Shown in pieces: positions 1 through 13,040 of a stretch of 64,000 nucleotides of DNA; position 1 is the stretch's first letter; each line of letters opens with the position of its first letter. The notes under the pieces are model-generated. The model ran no database searches, was not told the DNA's origin, and saw only the letters and a program-made list of their open reading frames with translations. Source of the stretch: Serpula lacrymans var. lacrymans S7.9 (taxonomy: Eukaryota > Basidiomycota > Agaricomycetes > Boletales > Serpulaceae). The position numbers and the translations under genes were made by a program. The stretch lies in the NCBI RefSeq assembly GCF_000218685.1, contig NW_006763300.1, forward strand, positions 765,360 through 829,359. The letters are read 5' to 3'.

Positions 1-251
1 CTATGCGGATGACCTCTGTGATTCCCTCGTAAGTACTGGACTAAATTAGATACATGGATACAGATTTAAGGCATACCTCCTACCAGCTCATCGTGCCCGA
101 CGCGAACGAGCTCGTACATGGCGGCACCAATCATATTTTCTGCAATCACGACAGGACCTGAGACACCAAAAACTTGGCCAAATCGCGATTCACGCTCTTC
201 ATCTCTGATCTTCCTGAGGTCTCGTTTCGCATTTTGAAGGGCTCCTGCCAT
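1..251 (-). CDS. VMA1: V-type ATPase catalytic subunit A, N-terminal part (cut by window edge)
   Basis: This is the nucleotide-binding catalytic subunit of the V1 sector, which drives proton pumping into vacuoles and other endomembranes. Only the start is present. Exon 1 runs from the ATG at 251 down to 77. A 61-bp intron (76-16, GTATGC...CAG) joins in frame to bases 15-1, giving ...LVGEVIRI, the conserved start of the subunit A beta-barrel domain. The protein begins [12 protein letters not shown] and contains [11 protein letters not shown] and [14 protein letters not shown], all typical of fungal VMA1. The start at 251 is preferred over an upstream in-frame alternative start at 302 because MAGA matches the yeast subunit. 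The Walker motif lies outside the window. The gene is head-to-head with RPT1. Confidence 0.93.
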
Positions 252-414
252 GGTATCGTTAATGCAGTCGTCGTCAAATGAGCTACCAGAGCTCAATAAC
301 ACTATCCAGGTTTCTAAATCGGACTTTGATTATGGCGGATGTAGCCGAGGCGCGTTCGTGAGTAGTACGCTGACATACAGTGACGCGTCCTCCAACGCCT
401 GTCCAGAACACATT
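252..414. promoter_or_regulatory. Shared divergent promoter of VMA1 and RPT1
   Basis: Only 163 bp separate the two start codons, so both promoters and both 5' UTRs must fit here. No TATA box and no yeast-type proteasome control element (GGTGGCAAA) is visible. The assignment follows from the gene layout, not from a recognised motif. Confidence 0.6.
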
Positions 415-2340
<1,926 letters not shown>

Positions 2341-2637
2341 TAGATTAGGTTACTGCAGTGTAAATGTATCGTTATACACTGGACTATTTTTTTTTATACG
2401 AATGAGTGAGCTGTTGAACATGAAGCCCTCGAATCTAGTTCTGGTTTATTTAGTAGATGTAGCAAGACACGTTAATAGATAATGGCTGTTCAACGTTCAA
2501 GTGGGGGCTGCCGATCCCAAATGTGGAATTGTGACTCGGAACTGCCATGGACCAGCCTCATATCTCGTTAGCTCCGTCCGTACGATGTTCGAGTCAATCA
2601 TCTGTTTCTAGAGTTGTATCCTGAACTTTCCATAAAT
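2341..2637. other. Intergenic, RPT1 3' side and kinase promoter
   Basis: There is no coding potential here. A T-run followed by TATACG at about 2390-2400 may belong to the RPT1 3' UTR. Nothing else is recognisable. Confidence 0.5.
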
Positions 2638-4168
2638 ATGAAGCTGGCAAAAAGTGGACTGGCTCTGACTCGAATACATGTTTCACCACTACCGCCATGT
2701 CAATATCGACGGTTCCACGTCCGACGGGCTCCTGAACCACCGTCAGCGGAAGTGGCTCAGCTCCTTGCCAGTTTTGCATCGCATCCACCCTTACCTCTGA
2801 CTTTATTGACACTTTTGTCCTTTGGCCGTCCTTTAACTCCCGAATCCGTGCTGAAATCTGTATCCTACGCTCTCTCAGAGATACCACGCCGACTGGCTAC
2901 CCGCGTTCGCAACCTCGAGGCCCTTCCGTTTATCGTAGGCACAAACCCATATGTGGCGAATACCTTGACTGCTTACAGACAAAGCTTCGAGTGGTTGGCA
3001 ACATATCCGCCAGTCAAGACTTTAGAGGAGAACGCCGAGTTTACTGCACAGCTGGAGCAACTTGTTACAAGCCATGCTAATGACATACCCACCATGGCAA
3101 AGGGGTGAGTGCCTTTTATGATATCTACGGCCATTCTGGTGCTCATTCAATTGAGCAGTTTTCAGGAATGCTCTCGCTATATGTCCCCTACGCAAATCAG
3201 TAGCTTCTTAGATGGTGCAATCCATAATCGCGTCTCTGTTCGGCTGATTGCAGAACAACATATTGCCTTATCTCAAGCACTTCAACGTTCATCTGGACAT
3301 ACATCTCATGATGGGGTGGTTGATATGGCATGCTCTCCTGCGAACATGGTGAAAATGTGTGGAACTTTCGTAAGCGAATTATGCGAGGCAACTCTCGGGG
3401 CTAGCCCAGTCATCGTCATTGATGGACATCCTGAAGCTAGGTTTGCGTGAGTAGCATTGTCATTCCATTAGAATAGAACTCCGTTTCTAACACCATTATT
3501 TTGTCAGTTATGTCCCAGTTCATCTAGAATATATTATCACAGAAATCCTCAAAAACGCATTCCGCGCTACAGTAGAGCATCATTACAAGACACACGGCCA
3601 TTCACCTGCTCATAAGCTTCCTCCGGTCCAAGTCACTATTTCCCCAGCTCCCAGCGCTTCCGGCATTCCCTTTCTCTCCATAAGGGTTCGAGACCAAGGA
3701 GGGGGGGTATCACCCTCCAACATGGCTCGAATCTTCTCGTATGCCTTTACTACAGCAGGATATAATAGCGAACCTGATGATGGCGATGGTGGGCCTTATG
3801 CTGCTCAACATGTGGGAGGAAGTGCCGCTATAGGTGGTGGAGGTTCCGGCGAAGGTAACCTTTTTGGAGAGATCACAAGTAGAGGACTGCAGACCGGGCT
3901 GGGAACCATCGCAGGATTGGGTTATGGCCTCCCGATGAGCCGGTTGTATGCCAAGTACGTATCTTACAAATGCTCTGGGTGGTCTCATGATTTATGGACT
4001 TGCGTGCATTAGATATTTTGGAGGCTCCCTTGATCTCTTCTCTTTGGATGGGTGGGGTGAGTACACCACTGTGTGTGTGTTGCTTCTTACAGTGCTAACT
4101 AGCCTTTAGGAAGCGACGTATTTTTGAAATTACGATGCTTAGATAAAGCTAGTAACGCAGAGATATAA
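2638..4168 (+). CDS. Mitochondrial pyruvate/branched-chain alpha-ketoacid dehydrogenase kinase
   Basis: This is a histidine-kinase-fold serine kinase of the mitochondrial matrix that phosphorylates and inactivates the E1 alpha subunit of a ketoacid dehydrogenase complex. The ATG at 2638 starts a basic, serine/leucine-rich stretch that fits a mitochondrial presequence (MKLAKSGLALTRIHVSPL...). The helical N-terminal BCDHK domain follows (RRLATRVRNLEALPF, LDGAIHNRVSVRLIAEQHIAL). The GHKL ATPase module has the N-box EYIITEILKNAFRAT, G1 RVRDQGGGV, and G2 GLGYGLPMSRLYAKYFGGSL. The first intron uses the acceptor at ...GAGCAG, giving MAKG-FQEC; the next AG would break the frame. RLIAEQHIAL resembles both PDK and BCKDK, so the substrate cannot be decided here. 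A glycine-rich insertion (GGSAAIGGGGSGEG) lies between the G1 and G2 boxes. Confidence 0.9.
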
Positions 4169-4653
4169 CATGGTCTTGTGTTCTTATTCGTAGAATTTTA
4201 TATGTGTTGCACCTGTTGCAGTTTTAATCTGTTCTCGTGTCTTCAGGTTTTTTCCCTTCGGTTTACTTTCTGCTACGCTTGGTGTATGAAGTACACAGTC
4301 ATGTAATTTATTTCTCGATAATTTCCGAGACTTCGCTCGTCGTATCTAGATATCTGATGATAATGAGGGACTACGCTCATAGCTCCAGATTTTGCGTTCA
4401 TTTGTATTCGCCAGTGGACGGGTGCAGATAAGCGCTGGTCGAGGTTTCAGGTAACCCCGCGGCGCATGATCATATGCTAGTTGTAAGGATCCCTCACTTC
4501 GAGCTTTTAATTTAAGACCTACCAGGCTAATAACAGGTCGTGAGGTAACATATCGAAATTTACCTCTAAAGCAAGTGCTTCTTGAACTCTGAATCTATCT
4601 ATGATACAGGTCGATCTTACAACCTTTAGCTTTTTCGCGTTCAGAAAACGACC
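4169..4653. other. Intergenic
   Basis: AT-rich spacer between two genes in the same direction. It contains short chance ORFs only and should hold the kinase 3' UTR and the promoter of the downstream mutase. Confidence 0.5.
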
Positions 4654-7600
4654 ATGACGGATCAATCACTTGAAGATCTAGTTAAAGAATGGTTGAGGCT
4701 CGATAAGGTACTTTCGCTGTCGAGATTTCTTGCTTATATTCACAACAACAACTACTCATCTAGAATTCATCAACCAGAGCAGAAATTGAGCATCTGTGGA
4801 AGAACGATGCTATAGAGGAGCTAGAAAGACGAATGAGGTGCTCATCTCAACCTTAAGCTATCATAGCCATATCTTACCAGCAATTAATTAGGCCGCGCAT
4901 CGAATTTGGTACAGCCGGTATGTTTTTGTCTTTCTCGATCGAATGGTCGTGTTGGCGGGGCAGCTCTGACATCATTCGAAAGGGTTAAGGGGGAAAATGG
5001 AAGCCGGCTGGTCTCGAATAAATGACCTTATCGTCATTCAAGCATCACAGGTAACTATATCATTACGATCTTTCATATTACTTGTTCAAGCATTAAACCC
5101 CTCCGAACAGGGACTGTGTGCTTATGTCCTTGAACACGTCGACAACGTCATCAATCGAGGTGTGGTTGTTGGGCATGACCACAGACACAACTCGGAACGA
5201 TGGGCCCAGCTAACAGCTGCTGTATTCATCGCCAACAACATCAAAGTTTATCTCCATCGAGGTCTCGTACACACCCCACTGTGAATTTATGCCATGATGT
5301 TGTTTTCCGCACCTAATTATCTTTACTTTTAGGGTGCCATTCACAGTGAAGCGAACACATGCTGCATGCGGTATCATGATCACAGGTCAGTTATGAAATA
5401 ACTCATTATTGATCCTAGCTGAAAGAGAGGCTATGATAGCAAGCCACAACCCTAAGGTAAGTGCATACAAGGATTCATTTCAGGCATTATATTCACATTC
5501 AAGGAATTAAAATATGCAGCAAGATAATGGTTATAAAGTGAGTACTTTCTGTTTATCCTAGGTTATTATGTTTCTTGATATCGCTCAGGTCTACTGGGAA
5601 AACGCAGTCCAAGTGCGTGTATCTCGTTCTCAGATCACCGTTTTAATCGTGCTTACCATTTAACAAAGATAATCGGACCGCACGACAAGGGCATTTCAGA
5701 TTCAATCAAAGTCAATCTCGAGCCTCTCGCATGGACGACAGACCAGATTCACGCCAGCGCACTGTGCCTAGATCGGACACAGGAGATGGAAGACGAATAT
5801 TTCTCAAGTCTGACAAGCCTCAACATATCCAGGTCAGTTGATCCAGCTTAAGTTTCTTTTCCAAGAAGTGTTTTCATCGACGACGATGTATAGATCACTG
5901 AATTCCGCTAGCGAAATAAAATATGTGAATACCTCTATGCATGGTGTCAGTCATCCATTCGTGTCCAGGGCCTTTAAAACATTCGGATTCGCCCCATTTA
6001 TTCCGGTGAAGGAGCAGCAAGAGCCAGACCCTGAATTTCCAACTGTGAAGTTCCCCAATCCAGAGGAGAAAGGCTCGTGTTCATTTGTCTAGCAACTATA
6101 GGTATATAATGCTTATTGTTATATCTCAGGAGCCCTCGTGAGATCTTCCGCCAGTCGATAAGATAGAGTGAACTGGTAGCTGACGTCCTTTTAGAACTTA
6201 AGTCTTGCAACAGCTGAAAAGGAAGACGCCCTCTACGTGCTTGCTCAAGATCCTGATTCCGACCGGTTCACAGCGGCAGAGAAAGGGTGCGCACTCTTAA
6301 CATATAACCGTCTCCATAATAATTATAGAGGTCCGCCAGACATGATGGCGAATGGTTCACGTTTACGGGAGATCAACTTGGTGCATTGTTCGCGGCTCAG
6401 GTTCTAGAGCAATACAAGTACAGTGGCAAGCCTCTGAGTATGTATTTCTCCTTTCCTCGGTGCATAGAGACAGGGATTTTACTAGCATAAAACTACAGGT
6501 AGACTGGCCATGGTTGCATCAACAGTCAGCTCCAAGATGATCGAGGCCATGGCGTCCGTTGAGGGTTTCAAGTTCGTAGAGTGTCTGACAGGTTTGTTTG
6601 CTACCTTTTTGTCCCTCCCAGCTCGCTAGTTGAAATATTCCTTATATGGCTAGGCTTCAAGTTCATCGGTAATACTGCGCTAGACCTCGTTCGTGTGGGG
6701 TATGAAGTGCCTTTTGGATACGAGGAAGCCATTGGTTACATGTTCGGGTCTGAGATTCGAGATAAGGATGGTGTTGCTGCCACGGTCCGTACACATTTAG
6801 ATCTGATATTGAAGTGTGCTGAACATGAACGACAGATGGTTTTCGCTCAACTTGCAGCAGGGTTACGGCAGCGAGGCCGGACAGTACGAAGTCTCTTAGA
6901 AGAGTTATACGAAAGGTCCGTCTTCGAATATACTGGGGTGCCACCTATGAGTGACGTATCTATCGCAGATATGGGTACTTTGAGGTATCGATCGCCCAAT
7001 TACTGATTTCGACAAGTTGTTGACATTCAGAAATGGATTAAAGACGAGAAATAGCTACTTCATTTGCACAGATCCCAAAACCGTCGAAAACATCTTTGAT
7101 AGGATTCGATCCTATGGTCCACAGGTAAGTCTTCGTCCAGCGTCGGCATTTCAGCTTCTCATGGAACATCCATCCTAGATGACTAAATCTCTCCCTTCGT
7201 ATCCGCCTTCGATTGCGGGACTCACTATCACTAGTGTAGTAGATCTGACAGAAGGCCACGGCTACGATAGTAACACGCTGACTTGCGAACCAGTTCTTCC
7301 ACTATCTTCAGGGCAGATGATCCAGTTTAGGGCCAAATCAGACACTGAGGATGGGACCAAAATTGTGTTGACAATAAGGTCGGATGTTCTTTATCGCAGT
7401 AAGAGATCTACTCACCTTTGAACGCCCACAGAACTAGCGGAACTGAACCAAAGGTATGAGATACTCTTGACACGACTACCACATCGCTGATCAATTGCTC
7501 TTCAATCCTTCATGGCCCGTTTACTGAATGTAGATCAAGTATTACTTGGAAGGAAATGGCAAAAATGCCAAGGAGGTGGGAAGACTTCTTCCGCTCGTCG

Positions 7601-7659
7601 TAAGAGAACTGGGAGAGGTGTGGATGGAAGCAACGAAAAATGAACTAGGGCAACCGTAA
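4654..7659 (+). CDS. PRM15: Phosphopentomutase / phosphoglucomutase-2 family (PGM3/PRM15-like)
   Basis: This alpha-D-phosphohexomutase-superfamily enzyme most likely interconverts ribose-1-P and ribose-5-P (with some glucose-1-P activity), linking nucleoside salvage to the pentose phosphate pathway in the cytosol. Many exons join from MTDQSLEDLVKEWLRLD. Key motifs in order are RIEFGTAGLRGKM, the phosphoserine loop ITASHNPKQDNGYKVYW, the metal loop DPDSDRF, the sugar-specificity loop GYEEAIGYMFG, and the phosphate-binding loop RTSGTEPKIKYY. GYEEAIGY and the WENAVQIIGPHDKGI stretch place it in the PGM2/phosphopentomutase subgroup rather than classical PGM1. An intron with donor GTCCGT (about 6786-6835) is needed to join GVAAT to MVFAQLAAG. 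All catalytic loops are intact. Confidence 0.93.
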
Positions 7660-9957
7660 CCATGTAAAGTGATCTGTAGAAGGACAGTGTCATTTTGGAT
7701 GGTGAACTGAAATGCACGAGATGTCCCCCCATGACCAAATCATGCGCAGCATAGAGTACAGGCAGGCACATGGGGCGAGATGAAATGACCACGTTCTAGC
7801 TCTGGGCGATTAGATTATGGCGTCCATAATTGTATGATTGGCCAAGCTAGTGATCGAGGAAGGGGGTCCAAGATGCGGAAGGGGTGTAAACGTTCAGGGA
7901 ACGGCCAAAAATCTCGCCGTCCACTGAATATGCGTCGAGGATGTTTCAAAGGCATCAGAAAACGCTGTTATCATCGCGTGGATGCCCCAGAGCCTTCTAA
8001 AAAAAATGCTATGGTGTTCCATATGACTGAAAAGCAGGGATGAAGTATAAAGACGGGGAGGATGCAGTGGAGCACGTATAACGAGCTGAAGGTGGAGAAG
8101 TGGTGTCGATGGTCTTTGCATTGTTTTCCAATGCACTGGACTGTTTGCAATAAATGTATCCCGATGAAATGATCATTCTGGTCTCTAGGCTGGCCAGAAA
8201 GCTAAGAGCTAAATAAGCGGGTAAAAAAAAGGAAATAGCGGTACAGAAAATAGGGACAAGCCTGGCTTGTGAGTGGCAGTTTTGGTGGCCATGCCTGCCT
8301 TTGTTTGCGCTGCGGTGAGACACGCTGGGTTTCCGGGTGACGGAGAACCAAATTCAGAATAACATTCCCTCTTGCTTGTCTCGTCGAGGGGCATAACCTG
8401 CATCGCTGGTGAGGTGTATGGCGTGGGGGTTAGCCATCAGACCGTCAGCACTTCCCCATAACTTCAAACTGGTATTTGCGGTGGTGGGGCTCATGTCTTG
8501 CAGAATCTTGCTCCCTTGATCTCTTGCTCTTGTTTTAATTTTGCTGCACACCTCGCACATCTCTCGGTCAGCTCTATGGGATCAAAGAATAGCTCACACA
8601 TTTTTGGGTTGGCACCGACATACTGCATTTCTTGACATCGTCTAGCGACGGCAGCAATTCACAAACGACACCGTCGAAAAATCTGACAATGGGTTAACCG
8701 ACAACAGTCTTGCATACTCTTCATTTTGCAGCACGCCAGTAACCTGGACCTTGATTCAAACTTGACTGTCGATATCTCTGATCTTGTCGTGCTGGGCGCT
8801 TTTCTTGAGGGGTACGCACAACTCATAGGACGATGCAACCAGCTGCCATTCTTGACACTTGAGGTGCGTTTCTCACACGAAACATGCTTTTATTCTTGAG
8901 CTTTGAAGTGGGTTGATTGCATGGCATGGCACAACTTGCGTGCTGGGACTTTCATGTTGATGGGCGTCGCACATCACAATAGTTGAAGGGGGGAACAGTC
9001 TTTGTTGATTCATATGTTCTTCTTGAGTCAAACTTTTGGTGTATCTTGATGATTTTATGGGCTGGACGAGTATTTGTTGAGTTTCATTCATGGGACTGAC
9101 ATTGATCTGGATAAAAACTCGCCTCTTTGTTGCGCGCCCATTGATGGCGCGCTCGTGACGTGACAAATTAGGTCACGTTGCGCCGTCACGCGTCGCGTGC
9201 TGCCCAGCCATCTTGCTGGATACATCCCTGTGCGTTGCCTTCAGAAAGATTTTCCTAGACAAATTTTTGGGGTGGAGTCAACGGACACAGGATAACGTAC
9301 AGTTGGGATTTAGTGCTGCTTGCTGGGTGGTCATGGGATATCTCGCTCTGAGTAGGAGAGTCTCACTTGGTTTCATATACGTGCGTTTGTGCACTGGTAT
9401 GCTGCACCTGGATGGGACGTTGGTGCAGCTCCATCTGTCTTTGCGTTGGGCTTTCTCTGTAGCGTCGTTGTAATTGCTTAGATCTCGTGCTGAACGTTTG
9501 TTGCTCACATTGCTAGGACATCTGATACGCCAGATCCCATTCTTACTTCTCACGTGAGAAGACTTAGGACTGTCCTGGCGTCTCAGATGTTCTTGCTGTT
9601 GCGCAAAGCACGCCCGTGCACATGTTCGAACTTCGTATCGATCCTAGATGTGTCCAGCGAATGGGGCATGGAGGATTGCATGGGGAGAGGGCTATTGGCG
9701 TTTGCCTCCGCGAGTGCGGAAGCTTTTTTTCCCTGGTTGACACCTGAATGCCGATCAGTTATTTGGCCGTGGGCCCATATACAGAAAATGGGAACCCCCC
9801 ACTGCAGTAATAGGAAAGTCCGCCTTATGCAATCCCGACGCAGGGTCCTCAGATTGAGATTGCGGAACATGCCAGTGGGGTTCTAGCTCGGCTTTTTGCC
9901 TCCCTCTTTTTTGACTTTTTTCCTCATCTCCACTTTACCATCCCGAATACCGAACTG
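7660..9957. other. Long gene-poor intergenic region
   Basis: No gene is recognised over 2.3 kb. ORFs on both strands are short, overlap one another and mostly lack ATG starts. A frame open from about 8688 to 8901 (HASNLDLDSNLTVD...) reads like protein but has no ATG and no clear partner exon. Around 9150-9195 there is a cluster of TGACG/GTCAC motifs. Confidence 0.5.
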
Positions 9958-9967
9958 CTATATAAAT
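9958..9967 (+). promoter_or_regulatory. TATA box of the small gene at 10035
   Basis: The sequence CTATATAAAT lies 77 bp upstream of the ATG at 10035, and pyrimidine-rich sequence follows it. This spacing suits a fungal TATA promoter with a short 5' UTR. Confidence 0.5.
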
Positions 9968-10034
9968 GGCCAAGCTCACTTACGCTCCTTATCCTTCCTT
10001 TACTCTTGTCATCTCCCAAAATCAATTTTCTACA

Positions 10035-10545
10035 ATGCGGTTGCCTGCTTATCGCTCTTCATACATGCTTCGGTACCATCCGTACCCACGGCTGTCTCTC
10101 AGCCATCACGAAACGCTCATGGTAACGTTCTCTTTGGCATTACCTGTGCTTATCCCACTTTTCACTTATTTTTTTCGCTCTTTTAAAAGGACACAGTTGA
10201 CGAACGTGACTCGCCGTATGGGGAATCCGACTATAGCGACAGGTTTCCTGCTCTCTTCCAACTAGGAGCACCCTGCCTTGTATGTCCGTTTCTGCGATTT
10301 CGCTGTTTGATATTAAAAGACTTTCCATACCGACTAGCCGACGATAGACGAGTACGATGAGGCAGCGGTGAATCTGGAAGCAGCTCTCGCGTTTGAGGAC
10401 AAGCTGAGCTTCCGCAAGAAAATTTTCAGACGTCGATTCGTCCATATAGTATTGGTACGAGTCACTTTTTATCTTACGTTGCTTTTTTGCCAATCTTTTT
10501 TGACAGGACCTTGCATTGTCTATTAAGCGCAAGCTCAAGATGTGA
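10035..10545 (+). CDS. Small unrecognised four-exon protein (110 aa)
   Basis: No family is recognised. Four exons (10035-10121, 10190-10279, 10338-10454, 10507-10545) are joined by GT-AG introns of 68, 58 and 52 bp. Every exon is a multiple of three and all introns are phase 0. The protein starts MRLPAYRSSYMLRY, has an acidic middle (VDERDSPYGESDYSDRF, IDEYDEAAVNLEAALAFED) and a strongly basic end (FRKKIFRRRF, IKRKLKM). A TATA box lies 77 bp upstream. In a second frame exon 1 encodes a secretion-signal-like stretch (AVACLSLFIHASVPSVPTA). The alternative acceptor at 10195-10196 would join that frame to the same exons 2-4, but no ATG opens it. Splicing is inferred; RNA evidence would settle the start. 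Confidence 0.5.
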
Positions 10546-12289
10546 GGCAAGGTCACACACGTTCTCTTCGCTAATGTAATCTGTACCACTTCGCCAACCG
10601 CCGTTCGTTATGAATAACTGTACTCATTGAAATACACATTTATCGTTACAATGTATATATAATCCACACATTTATAAGAATTTTCTTGGTTTTCGTGATA
10701 GGTTACTAGAGCCGCTGAAGTAAATTGTTTGGAGATCTCCAAGACAGTGATGTAACGAAACAATTCATCACGATGACTTCAGCGTGTTCGACGAAAGGAC
10801 ATCGTAAATATCACTACTACACACTCACGGTTCTCTATAATTAAATATGCTTAACGACAGCTTTTCTCTTCGTTGAGTTCATGGGCATTGGGTGCCATAT
10901 ATGTACCGTAGATAAATTAAGAAATATTATGGTTACCAACTTGCGGCGGTGCGGTTCAATGAAAGAGCTAAGAAAGAAGCCGTATGTGGTGGAGGGGTTC
11001 TCCCGAGTTCAATTGGCATAAGCCTTCTAAACTCGCGTTTGACACAGCAAAAAAACCGTCACTCGTCGAGCCACAGCCTTGTGAACAAAGTGTTAGCAAC
11101 GCAAACGGTGAGGCAGTGTTCAGGCGAGGAAACGCACCGCAACGTGGTCGAGACAACATGTGTGGCGCTCGCGCACAGGCTCCTGATCCATTGACAAGGT
11201 AGCGACCTCGTCCTCATCCTCGTCTTGTTCGCTTATTGTTGGCTGAGAGTGACCGCCTGTTAGCCGTTGCTATAGATGATACTGTTGTGCTCGTGCTTAC
11301 AAGGAGAACTGCCCGTATCTGGGCCGTTCGGACGTCATTGACGTCTGCATAATTGATAGACAAGGGTTTGTACACGGTTTCAGATTCCTGACCGAGTCAG
11401 CACCTAAAATAGTGGGAGTGTCAATATAAATACTCTCACCATCATTGATGGGGTGTCAGACAATGAGGCGATATATAGTTCTCGAAGTTGTTGGATTCAA
11501 AAGAGGTAAAACTGAACGTGCGTTTCTCTGAAGGTTTCGGAGGCCTTATAAAATGGACGGTACAAAAAGAAGACCTTTTTTCATGGGAGGGAATCTGTTT
11601 TGACCGGTTTGCCCTTCTTTCTTGCTGCTGCCCTACTCTCTTGCTGGAAAAGGCATAGATAAAAATTTTAACCGGTCAAACGGACAGTAAACATTGAATC
11701 CACGGAGGCAAACACGAAAAAAAGGGGGCCGTTCCTCTAGGTACTTTCCATGCTCAATGTGGTAGGAAAGCCTCGGCCCTCGAGCGGTGGGGTTCAATTG
11801 ATGTGAGTTATGGCATGTACGGGGAATACGGGTTTGGGTGCATGTTGCGTGTTTAGATCCTCTTAGAGGCCACGGGCATCACAAGCACAACAATGTCCAC
11901 GAGCGCGTGGAGTTAGGTGCCTTTAGCGGGCACATTTTTCTGGAACGACGTATCGTAACGTCGTAGCCATCGAAAGGAAAGGAAAGAAAAAGGGAGAATT
12001 AAAGAAGACAGAAGAGAAAATGAGACGTTGGAGATCGTAGAGACTATGGTATATGCATAGCACGAGGATAGTTATCTTTATATAATTCCTTCCATTTTAT
12101 TTGCGACGTTGACGAGCAACAATCGTACCATAGTACGGACGTACAGTACCTCTCCAGGAAGGAAGACGACGATGTAATAGCCCATGTCTGGTAACAAGCG
12201 CCATAAAAACGCGTGTTCTTCTCCTCATACACATACACAACGCCAGAAAAAACACTATTCCAACATCGCCAACGGCCCAAAAGACGTTC

Positions 12290-12327
12290 ACTCTTGCCTG
12301 TAGTAAATGTGTACAGGCAAGAATAGT
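12290..12327. repeat. Inverted repeat / hairpin, copy 1
   Basis: CTTGCCTGTA and TACAGGCAAG form a perfect 10-bp inverted repeat around a short loop. The left flank, read on the minus strand, is CTACAGGCAAGAGTGAACG, which recurs with two changes at about 12998-13018. Confidence 0.5.
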
Positions 12328-13004
12328 CACGGCAAAAAAATGGAGTAGTCCACGAGAAGACGTGCGTGCCTGCTCTCCCGTGCAAGATTGATAGACACCT
12401 CCAGCTTTCGTATGAGCCCATATACGAATAGCTCGAGAGAATAGACTCGAGCTTGCGGTACTTGTTCTGCAGAGGAGGGAAAGAAGGAGTAACCTAAGAT
12501 AAAACGAGAGGTCACGAACATGTGGGTTCATTCCCTCTTAAACAACGCTGAGCGATACGATTCCAACACTTCCATCAGCATACCGAGTAATACTGCGCAT
12601 TGTCTGCAGCACAACCTGCAGGCAATATGACCAAGACGCAGTAGCCCAGATGAAAAATGCCAAAGCCACGACGAGCCCCATAAAAATGTACATTCACTCC
12701 CCATCGCAACAGCACAAATAAAGACGAACGGCGCATTCTCGATAGCAGAACGAGAAGATTGTGGTCCATCCTCGCCTCCGTTCTCAGGGATTGGAGAATT
12801 CCAGGGCCATAACGTATGTCAAAACAGAATTGCAAGCAAATGTGCGCCCATCCTCCCACATACGAAGCTGATATAGATGATTCCAGCGCTTTGTACAGGT
12901 ATCCCAGAGAGATTCGAATCTTGTGTGGATGGTACACAAGTAAAAGAGGGCCGCAACGCAATGACCCTTGCCATAGCAGTAAAACCCCATGCACATGACG
13001 CTCA

Positions 13005-13040
13005 CTCTTGCCTGCAGTACTGCATGCAGGAGAAAGCATT
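13005..13040. repeat. Inverted repeat / hairpin, copy 2
   Basis: CCTGCA...TGCAGG forms a near-continuous palindrome beside CTCTTGCCTG, the same flank seen at copy 1, about 0.7 kb away. Confidence 0.45.

Noticed and set aside
8688..8901. Plus-strand open frame reading HASNLDLDSNLTVD...
   Set aside because: There is no ATG, no partner exon with compatible phase, and the length is within chance.
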